From the NCBI GenBank assembly GCA_032622095.1, contig CP136069.1, positions 43,378,194 to 43,442,193 on the forward strand: DNA of 64,000 nt, given 5' to 3'. The stretch comes from Siphonodentalium dalli. Its lineage: Eukaryota > Mollusca > Scaphopoda > Gadilida > Siphonodentaliidae. Positions 55,554-64,000 of the stretch are shown here, piece after piece (position 1 is the stretch's first letter; each line of letters begins with the position of its first letter). The notes beneath the pieces are model-generated. The model ran no database searches and was not told the DNA's origin. It saw only the letters and a program-made list of their open reading frames with translations. The position numbers and the translations under genes were made by a program.

Positions 55554-56660
55554 TGGAAAATTTCTTATGGTAAAGCTGTTGCAACAATACTAACTGCGAT
55601 GGTCAAATGATATAATACACAACTTAGCAATTTAGAGATCAGCTGTTGAATTTCTTGAGACTGAGGATATCACACAGAAGTCGGAGATCAAGGCTGCAAA
55701 TAGCATGTCTGTCATTTTTAAAATGAGGTCCCCATACGGTGAATTTAGTGACCCACGTTAAGCAAATATCACAATACGAATGCGATTTAAAATGGAATGA
55801 GGGAAATACTGTTCAGTTTTGGCAAGTGACAGTCCTCATTGAGTATAAATTAAGAACTATTAGTACTGGAGGTGAATATTGGAATGTTATACCTGAAATT
55901 TTATTAATCTGTGTACTTTTGTCACAACCCCCCCCCCCCCCCCCCCCTCCCCCAACCTGGTTAACTTTATCACAATTTCTGGAACCTGTGTAATTTTATC
56001 ACACACAAAAACAGATGAGAGTGACACATTCAACATCAATATAGGACTGAGGCTCACTAAGCTTCTGGATTCTCGAGAATCCACGTCGGATTTAGTTATA
56101 CTGGAGATAGCAGAGTCGCATATGTCCGTAGGAAAACATATCTGACTATGGTAAACAAAAATATGTCATAAATTGCCGAACACCAATGTGAATACATAAA
56201 ATTAACTTTTAAATATGTCATCAATTGCCGAACACTACTGTGAATACATAAAATTTACTTTTAAATATTGAACTTATTATCTGAACATTTCCTATCAATG
56301 AATATGAATCATTCTGCTCTTGTGTTATTTAATTTGTTTTGTCTGTCGTCTGATGTTATTGCGGAAGATCCCCATAGAATTAATAACACACCGCCCCAAT
56401 GTATACTTTTATAACTGAGTGAGAATAATCCATTCATTAATGGAGGTGTAATCTGGTAGTGAGAATTCTGACCATGGACCTGGATAATTTCTGTTCGATT
56501 TCGCTGAAGTACGACATACCTATATGTAATTCACGATATATGTGGTACAAATATCATTCTCGGCTCTTTGAATACTAGCTACAATGCCAAGATATCTTAT
56601 ATCTTTCAGGCGGACTTGTTGTGTGTTGCCATAAATAAATAATGTTCGATAGTAAAGTAC
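55554..56660. other. no gene; several small repeats
   Basis: 55717-55750 is the inverse of the GGTAGCGTCACTAAATTCA / GGGGACCTCATT motif of 14184-14222. A C-tract occupies 55927-55947. A 53-bp tandem pair is at about 56162-56268 (AATTGCCGAACAC). 56268-56444 is a fragment of the 238-bp TTAA MITE family. Confidence 0.55.
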
Positions 56661-56680
56661 CTCTGCACCCCTAATCCGAA

Positions 56681-57110
56681 GTAAATGTTCGCAAATCTAC
56701 ATATATGGGGGTGATCTGCAGTAAATATTCGCAAATCTACATATATGCGGTGATCCGCAGTAAATGTTCGCAAATCTACATATATGAGGTGATCCGCAGG
56801 TGCTTCAGGCGCCCGCATACGCCTCATATCGCCAATCAACGAGCGCCTTACCGATTACCTGTACTCACATACGCCTCATATCGCCAATCAACGAGCGTCT
56901 TACTGATTACCTGTACCCACATACGCCCCAGATCGCCAATCAACGAGCGTCTTACTGATTACCTGTACTCACATACGCCTCATATCGCCAATCAACGAGC
57001 GTCTTACTGATTACCTGTACCCACATACGCCTCATATCGCCAATCAACGAGCGTCTTACTGATTACCTGTACCCACATACGCCCCAGATCGCCAATCAAC
57101 GAGCGTCTTA
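56681..57110 (+). repeat. two adjacent minisatellites (40 bp x3; 52 bp x6)
   Basis: 56681-56799: three units of GTAAATGTTCGCAAATCTAC plus ATATATG and GGTGATCCGCA, period 39-40 bp. 56820-57110: six units of CGCCTCATATCGCCAATCAA plus CGAGCGTCTTACTGATTACC, period 52 bp (starts 56820, 56872, 56924, 56976, 57028, 57080). CAT versus CAG alternation marks unit types. Confidence 0.92.
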
Positions 57111-58276
57111 GGCCTTGATTACACGCGTATATCAGTTTAGTCTTGTTATCCGGATTAAGTTTATATTGAGACCGCATAGGGCGAAACGATACAAGTCGCT
57201 TTGTCAGCATCCTATTTTACTCACTTTCTCGCTTGTTTCAACTTGAGTATAGACCTTTACTTGATTAACATAATGTTAATTCGGCTACTTTTGTTGATTC
57301 GTCATAGTTTAAACAGAATAATCTTATCGTATTACTATAATGCCGGGTTATTCAAGCGTTATCCTCGTATAGTGTGACCAATCCATTTGATACATAAATG
57401 AGCATGGTTATATTATCTTACCCGGGCCAAGTGTGAAGAGCGTACGATAGAGCACAGAAAACAAACAGGGTTTAAATATCAAGTTCATGAACAAATCGAT
57501 GGGCAACAATAAATCTTGGTTCCGTAATTCGACCATATGACAATATTCAGTCTGCGTATATAGACGGCAACGAACGCTCCGGTATCTCCCGGGGAACCAA
57601 TGTTGTCAGACGGAGGTGAAAGATGAACATTATCGATGTGTGTACTTTTGTCTGATCTGTTGCGTTTGAAGATGTCTAAATCTGGATCGATTCATGCATT
57701 AAGTGCTTCCGTGTTTGTTCAGCCAAATTACTTCCCCTAGTTCCCACCGAACCTGATCACATCAGAAGCCCATTTCAGAATTAATTCCGTGCTGAATAGC
57801 TGTATTATTGCGGTTACTGGTGGTCCAGTAGCCCAAATGATGCAGTTACGGAACTATGCATGTTGTTTGGAATGCTATGCTATTCTTGGTTAGTTATGTC
57901 ACGCAAACCAATATTTATTTACCAACCCAGTGTTATTTATGTGCATAATTATGTACTGAATCAGCTGATTGATATATCAAGGCTCTATGTGGCTACATCA
58001 ACGGTCCCTAAACAGTTCGTGGATATTGAGTGATTTAGTTAGGAATGTATGTGTAGATTGTGCAACAAATACGGACATCATTTGAAAAATTCCAAGAAAG
58101 GTGATTCAAATGAGGGTTCCCATATAGTTGTAAATTTTGGTCATCAAGGGGGCGCTGCAGTTGTGAATTCAAAGTTGGACACCCTATCAACAAAACAGCA
58201 TGACATACCTCGGTAACTACAAAACGGATAGTCAGAGTGTTAAAGACACAGATGGCATTTGCGGTTGGTATTGCTG
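57111..58276. other. no recognised content
   Basis: Low open-frame content and no repeats with visible ends. Confidence 0.4.
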
Positions 58277-58280
58277 TTAA

Positions 58281-58673
58281 CCCTTTACCCAACAGAAGGG
58301 CCCTGTGCCAATGCATTCTCTTATATATGCGAGTCGACCATAGGTCGCCTCGCATATATAAGAGAATGCATTGGCTTAACACATTAAAAATTATAAAATT
58401 GTTAAAGAATGTAAGAAAAAAAGGTAAAACGTGTTAAAAAAAGATTTTTTTTTAGGCCAATGCATTCTCTTATATATGCGAGGCGACCTATGGTCGACTC
58501 GCATATATAAGAGAATGCATTGGCACAGGGCATAACTGTAACTATCACAATGTGGTCAAGGAGCCGGTTCCAATGATATCCATATTTGTATGGTTCTATT
58601 GAGACAGACCGAAGATATTTTAGGCTGTTGAAGCTTTATTTGGCCGGTTTTGGCCGGTTTGTTGGGTAAAGGG
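58281..58673 (+). mobile_element. piggyBac-like double-hairpin MITE, copy 9
   Basis: TTAA at 58277-58280 and 58674-58677. Full length (393 bp), same orientation as 27613. Confidence 0.88.
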
Positions 58674-58765
58674 TTAACATAGTCACGTTCGTTAAAAAAG
58701 CCATTATATCAGAAAGAATATTAAAATTTAGACATATTTTGATATATTCCAATCATAAATATTGG

Positions 58766-58887
58766 TAAATAATATGTTATTGTCAAGTTCGTATGCTTTG
58801 TTATGTAAACAAAAGCCAAACATTTTACAGAACCTTGCTTTTGTTTACATAACACAGCGTGTGAACTTGGTAATAACATACTATTTA
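58766..58887. repeat. inverted repeat, ~50-bp arms
   Basis: 58766-58816 pairs with 58837-58887 (TTATGTAAACAAAAGC against GCTTTTGTTTACATAA; TAAATAATATGTTATT against AATAACATACTATTTA). The right arm and the 110 bp after it resemble 28545-28740. Confidence 0.7.
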
Positions 58888-59195
58888 CTGATTGGTATAA
58901 AAACAAAACATGTCTATATTTTTATAGGCAATTTTAACGGGTGTGACTATTTTAGCAGAATACGCATGGCGAAGGCCATCCGTGCGTTTAAATCTAACCC
59001 CTGGTCAACATAACGAGGGCACAGTTCGTCCAATTGCGAGTCCAACGTCTGATTGTCCAACGTAGTGGCTACACAGGATTCTTGTTAACCTGCTTTAGGT
59101 TTTATACCATGAGAAGAGTGTTGTGTTTTTTTTATTAAACTCTTCTCTCATAAAAAAAAATGTGCACTATTTAGTATAACCAGTCAGCGGCTTAG

Positions 59196-59433
59196 CCCTT
59201 CCTATACTAAATACTAATTGACGAGTAGTTACTTTTTGAAATATTCAAATAATAGGTTCAACAAACTACCTTATTATCTGAACATTTCACACCAATGGAT
59301 ATTAATTCTTCGGCACCTGTTTTATCTGTTCGTCTGGCTGACGTCTGCTCATATATCCTTAACATCCCTCCAAAAGGTTAATAGACTATTCCAAGATAAT
59401 CGAGTGGAATAATCCATTCCAGGATAGAAAGGG
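59196..59433 (+). mobile_element. TTAA-flanked MITE, CCCTTTCTATACT family, copy 2
   Basis: The left flank TTAG (59192-59195) is a one-base change from TTAA; the right TTAA is 59434-59437. The ends are CCCTTCCTATACTAAATAC and, inward, CCCTTTCTATCCTGGAATGG. It has the same 238-bp length as 41438-41675. Confidence 0.7.
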
Positions 59434-59437
59434 TTAA

Positions 59438-59618
59438 CCCTTTCATGCATGGAGCATCACTGGCGTAGCATTAATGATCCAGTGCCAGTACATGTTCTTA
59501 TATATGCCTAACATATTTAAGAGAATGCACTGGCTTACATGGTCAAGCTAAATATTGTTAGGTAAATTTATACTTATATATAATTTTAAAATGTCAGAAA
59601 ACTCCAGTGATGGAAGGG
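59438..59618 (+). mobile_element. piggyBac-like MITE, CCCTTTCATG subfamily, copy 2
   Basis: TTAA at 59434-59437 is shared with the end of the preceding MITE; the right TTAA is at 59619-59622. The ends are CCCTTTCATGCATGGAG and, inward, CCCTTCCATCACTGGAG. It contains GTAGCATTAA and GGCTTACATGGTCAAG, like 29450-29655. Confidence 0.75.
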
Positions 59619-59692
59619 TTAACATCGGATTTACTCACTATTGTGATACCTATTTCAGATGTGATGCTCTCCGCGCTCTCTCAGTTGTAGTA

Positions 59693-59903
59693 CAGTAATG
59701 CTCTAATTAATCGACTCCTTAACCACAGCAGAATTATGGGTAACTTTTCAGGATTTAGTCGGAAATATGGCTTGTTGCCATTCATCGAAAAGCTCTCGGG
59801 GAGAGCTTTCCGATGAATGTCAACAAGCCATATTTCCGACTAAATCCCTGAAAAGTTACCCATAATTATGTGGTTAAGGAGTCGATTAATTAGAGCATTA
59901 CTG
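59693..59903. mobile_element. pogo/mariner-like foldback MITE, copy 3
   Basis: TA at 59691-59692 and 59904-59905. The ends CAGTAATGCTCTAATTAATC are perfectly inverted. The centre is CTCTCGGGGAGAG. Confidence 0.88.
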
Positions 59904-60140
59904 TATGTGAGGCTTTTGTGTGTGTACTTGTCAGTCTATATTTGACACAAATAAACACAAAATAAACGAGCTGCCTGAAGTTTTGAAGTTAGGAACATTC
60001 TTGGTCGCTTTAAACGCACAATCTAAATCTAACGCACGGTTTGTTTAGTTTATATACCGTAGTTATTCCAAAAAACATTTCATGGAAAGAATTCGACATC
60101 CATCGTGCGTGTGTTAGTCGTTTCCGAAAACATTCTTTAA

Positions 60141-60405
60141 CACTTACTAAATACTTATGGAAAATTAGTTCCCGTATGACATACATGTATTCGGATAACA
60201 AGTTCAACAAAAGACCATAGGTTATTTGTTTAACTTGTTATCTGAATATTTTCCACTATTGATTGTGAATAAATCTGCTATCGTATTATCTGTGTTTCTG
60301 TCTGTCGTTTGCTTAAAAACGTTAACACCCCTCTAAATGAATAATAGACAGTTCCAATGTATTCTTTTATAATTGACTTGGGGAAACCATTCAGTATCGA
60401 AAGGG
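60141..60405 (+). mobile_element. TTAA-flanked MITE, CCCTTTCTATACT family, copy 3 (diverged)
   Basis: TTAA at 60137-60140 and 60406-60409. The right end, inward, is CCCTTTCGATACTGAATGG; the left end CACTTACTAAATAC has lost some bases. The middle (AACTTGTTATCTGAA ... TGTCTGTCGTTTGC) matches 56268-56340 and 59265-59345. Confidence 0.6.
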
Positions 60406-60478
60406 TTAAAATCCCATTCCGCGAGAATGTGTATTTCGTGTGAACGTGTTGCAAGCCATCTATGGATTTAGTAGACTA

Positions 60479-60619
60479 CAGTAATGCCCTAAATAATCGA
60501 CTCCTTAACCACCGCAGAATTATGGGTAATTTTTCAGGATTTAGTCGGAAATATGGCTTGTTGAAAAATTACAAATAATTCTGCTGTGGTTAAGGAGTCG
60601 ATTATTTAGGGCATTACTG
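60479..60619. mobile_element. pogo/mariner-like foldback MITE, copy 4 (core deleted)
   Basis: TA at 60477-60478 and 60620-60621. The ends CAGTAATGCCCTAAATAATC are perfectly inverted; about 70 bp of the palindromic centre is missing, at the junction TTGTTGAAAAATTAC. Confidence 0.87.
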
Positions 60620-60621
60620 TA

Positions 60622-61019
60622 GTTTAGACAAAGATGGATTTTAGCTTCATGGCCTCCATTGACAACAACCAGAAAACAGCTCAACTCGACTGTGAAACTT
60701 TCAAACAGAATTGCACTCCACCGGGAGGCGGTTAAACCAGAAACGACAGGCGTCAAGTAGAATTGTAAACAGCAGCCCATACAGTGTTGTCTATAGTCCA
60801 TAGAAATGGTTCGATAATGAGCGATATCCTCAAAATAATCGATTGTTATGATATTGGTTATCAGAACATACGTCATCAAGTATTGTTTTGTTTGAACCTA
60901 CATATGACATGTACACACATCAGCTGGAGGAATAAGTGACTCCTTTTGTATCCATCCGACGTGGTAATTTATATGACTTCAATGTGTCTGTCCGAGGCGT
61001 TTGAAGTTCATATTAAAGC
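60622..61019. other. no recognised content
   Basis: A 112-codon minus-strand frame (60541-60879) begins outside and ends inside the MITE, with no motif. Confidence 0.35.
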
Positions 61020-61470
61020 CACATGGCGGTTTGCGCTCCAAAATACAAATAATATTATTCACTTTTGAATTGTCCCTGTATCGAAATAGGTCGATAAATA
61101 TCTTAACTACCTTTCTATGAACATTCTGTTACCCAAATAGACACATTCAAGTAATGTTAAATGCAATTATGAACAAGGTGTTTGGGTCCCGAAGAAAAAA
61201 CAGCCATTCGCACGACATGGAACACAGAAAAGAGCGTTTCTTGTTATTCTTTTCCTGATATGGTAGTAATAAAGAGCGTTTGTCTGCGTTCGGGCGAAAC
61301 ATTGAAAACGGCTGGAAAATCGCTGTGACAGTGTTTTTCAAAACACATGGAGCCGGCATATCAATATTTCTGTATTTATCGACCTATCGTAGCCGTCCTT
61401 CCAAATTACGTAGACAAAATTTGGAGGTTCGAATGAGCCATGTCTGTTTAAACTTCATGTATTAATGACC
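61020..61470 (+). repeat. dispersed family, best preserved copy
   Basis: 61020-61130 matches 49110-49230. 61160-61470 matches 54650-54880, 35420-35660 and (inverted) 28440-28510, with AAAGAGCGTTTCTTG, GATATGGTAGTAATAAAGAG, GAAAACGGCTGGAAAATCGC and TTCGAATGAGCCATGTC. Ends are not identified. Confidence 0.6.
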
Positions 61471-61994
61471 CTATAATGGACACGAATTTTGAATAGGGTA
61501 CTTCGTCACTATAATTTGTGTTCTTTCTATCATTTGTCGTTGTGGTATATCCGTAGTTACGATTACCGTGACGGTACCAAGAAGCCAAGCATGGGGACGC
61601 ATGCTTTGCGTGAAATCATCGAGCCAACCATTTAGTATGACCTGATAACAAAACAATAAAGTACAAACTAATCGCAGCAAACGTAATCATATCATCTTAC
61701 TACGAGTGGAAAGAAGTTTGAACGACACGATTTTCTCACAAACGGACTCGTAGTCGTAAATTCTGCGCATTTGTTTTGGACCGTATCAAAACTTTACACA
61801 ACAATAAGCTATACGTAATTCTTATTCAACGTATCCTTGTGAAAATAGGTTCATATTGGACCTAAATATTCACATAGGTTCATATTGGACTTATTGATTT
61901 CTGAAATAAGCCCATAGCCGGCTTATATCCGTTATTCCGTTGAATAAAACGGGCCGCAGTGAAACACATTATAAAACACGTGAGTCTGTTAAGT
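61471..61994. other. no gene; short GGTTCATATTGGAC repeat at 61849-61890
   Basis: GGTTCATATTGGAC occurs twice within 35 bp. TTAAATAATGCCAA with ATGAGCTT is repeated at 62160-62190 and 62250-62270. Confidence 0.4.
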
Positions 61995-62002
61995 CGTGTC
62001 GG

Positions 62003-62139
62003 CGTGGGGACACAGGGGAAGGGGGTGCTTGCGGGGGCACTTGCCCCCTAGCCCTGGCCCAGGGGAGACCAGTGGGCACCCGAAAATTGCCCTCCTGACT
62101 GGTTTGCCCCCTTGCCCTTTGGTGCTACTGGCGTCCCTA
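62003..62139. mobile_element. hAT-like mini-element with 8-bp target duplication
   Basis: CGTGTCGG flanks it at 61995-62002 and 62140-62147. The right end, inward, reads TAGGGACGCCAGTAGCACC, a typical hAT-like terminus; the left CGTGGGGACACAGG is an imperfect partner. At 137 bp it is GC-rich, unlike its surroundings, with GGGGGCACTTGCCCCC inside. Confidence 0.65.
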
Positions 62140-62147
62140 CGTGTCGG

Positions 62148-64000
62148 TGAAAAAAGGTAAATTAAATAATGCCAAAATGAGCTTTATTTCGTATGGAAAT
62201 AGTCTACATATTAGAGTGTTTTAGGTCCATATAGAGCGTATATTAAATAATGCCAATATGAGCTTAGTTCGTTCATTGAAATAAGCCCGTTATGTACTTA
62301 GCAATGGCAAAAATAATTCACATTGGGCAAAAAATATTTTCATTTGGCAAAAGTTTTGGCAAGTCACTTTTAATTCCTTAATAAAGTTGAAAAATGTCGG
62401 TCAATCAATACCGATAATTTTAGGAAACTATTACAATAGAATTATATTAGTGGTGTTTTATAAAAGTTAACACCTCCATTAAGACGCAGTTAATATCGAT
62501 AGGTGGAGCGATTATCCGTATATAGTGTTATAGTGCTGTTTAATAGCTGCATGCACTCCTAAGGAGCTTTCCACAGAGACCACACCCACAGCGGTAGTAC
62601 CGCCCACTGGTAATAAGATATTATCCATATATATATTGTCTGTTACCCGAGATCGATTTCCGAAGTGAACACATCAGCACTTGCCCTTGTGATAACTAGC
62701 TGAAACAGACTCATGATTATGATTCGTGCATTTTGTTTATGTTTTAAACAGTTTGATTTTAATAAAAATAACATTTTAAATAAATTTTTATATTTAACTT
62801 TTTAGATTGAACTCTGATCTGCTGTTGAACAAAAAAAATAAAAAAAATTTAATTAAAAAAATATTAAAATAATAGTTTTTTAACTTTCTTTTTAGATTGA
62901 ATCTTTTAAAACCAAATTTTGATTTTAAATTTGCTTTTTAGATTTTTAGGTTGAAATATCTTGCTCAAAAATTTAAAATTTTGAAAAAAAGTTTCAATAA
63001 AATTAATTTGTTTAAAATTATTAATTTAAAAAATAAGGCCATTGTAACATCTGCTGTGGTACCTTGAGGCACCACACCAAATTTTTATGAAATCGGTCAA
63101 GGGCTCTGGAAGAAAATTCGCAAACAGACCAGAACAGACAGACAGATCCCTGAACACTTTAATATATCTAAACAAGAGAACAAACATTCGTTTTGCCATT
63201 AAATGTGAAAAATATGCTAAATGAAAAAATCATTGTTATAATCACGGATAAATTCATAACATGATGCAAATATAAATCTCAATATATTTTGATTTGACAA
63301 CAAAAAAGTTGTTTGAATATAGCCAATTTAACACTTAATGTATGCACGGTTATCAAAATTACGGTGAAGAAAGATGGCAGCAGAATTTTCAATGCAGCCA
63401 TTGGCCGGCTCAGTCGCTGATTGGTCGAAAATATCCACTAATAATTATTTGATTGACAGCCGTGGAAAGGTCCATTGTGATGTTCCTTTCTGATGAAGCA
63501 ACCATTCTACCATTTTATTTTTCGGTGATTGGTTTATTTTTGCATGATAAACCGCAATAGAAATGCTAGTATAATTATCAACTGACTGCTTTTCTAACAA
63601 TATCAAACGTCGTTCAAACCACGAGTGTCGAAATATAAGACTCAATCAAGGTTGAAGAAAAATGATACTATCAGGGACAGCATTTGGCAAAACATATTTT
63701 CATTTGGCAAAACATATTTTCATTTGGCAAATTATTAGGCAAAATTAAATTTCGGTCCAGCGCGGACCCTGCTTATTAGTAATACATGTAGTTCATTATC
63801 CAATAGGTGTCAATTGATCATCGGATCGGAGCAGGAATATGGAAAAAGCGAGAATTACTGTGCAGATAGTTTGACAATTCAAACTACTACGCGTACGAGC
63901 GGCATTGGTTTTTGGACGATTGATTAGATACGGCCACATCACACCGCAAAACCCTATTTACCACAGCCAGTGTCGCGATATGAAATTTAGCGAAAAAATT
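62148..64000. other. no gene; low-complexity tract and TTTGGCAAAA repeats
   Basis: 62740-63030 is A/T-only sequence of AAATTTAAAA type. ATATTTTCATTTGGCAAAA occurs at about 62332 and tandemly at 63695-63730, 1.36 kb apart. About 63060-63140 (CACCACACCAAATTTTTATG ... CAGACAGACAG) resembles the conserved part of a dispersed repeat. Confidence 0.45.

Overview
The window looks like AT-rich, gene-poor intergenic DNA from an animal, most likely a marine invertebrate such as a mollusc; the phylum is a guess from the repeat content. I found no convincing host exon, tRNA or rRNA. Nearly everything recognisable is repetitive: satellites, minisatellites, tandem segment duplications, and many short non-autonomous DNA transposons whose ends can be read to the base.

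The outstanding object is 3087-13079, a 10-kb near-perfect palindrome of two ~5-kb arms meeting in a GC-rich core at about 8084. It starts with 5'-AG, ends with CT-3', and sits between two copies of CTCGTT (3081-3086 and 13080-13085). A 6-bp target duplication, AG...CT ends and long inverted termini are the published hallmarks of Polinton/Maverick elements. I read it as a non-autonomous snapback Polinton-like element. Each arm carries one copy of a compact gene set: a 107-aa basic-tailed protein and a 189-aa protein with one C2H2 zinc finger and an acidic region. The set has repeated TATA-type motifs and an AATAAA just after the last stop. No polymerase, integrase, ATPase, protease or capsid gene is visible. 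The arms differ by a few substitutions and by a reshuffled 18-20 bp minisatellite.

Layout. 1-3080: AT-rich sequence and a 27-copy satellite (1255-2745). 3081-13085: the palindromic element and its target duplications. 13086-21180: tandem segment duplications (14321-16090, 16525-19080, 20449-21180), some split by later insertions. One of these, 15215-15708, has a 5-bp target duplication, CAC...GTG ends, and an empty site preserved in the sister copy. 21363-21640: a decayed LINE reverse-transcriptase fragment. 22310-64000: a mosaic dominated by a TTAA-flanked, piggyBac-like MITE with two long hairpins (nine copies plus relatives), a TA-flanked pogo/mariner-like foldback MITE (four copies), other foldback elements, a dimeric SINE-like unit (51627-52150), and several unnamed dispersed families.

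The only genes that plausibly work together are those inside the palindrome. All protein-family and transposon-superfamily names rest on motifs and target-site structure read by eye; no database search was possible.
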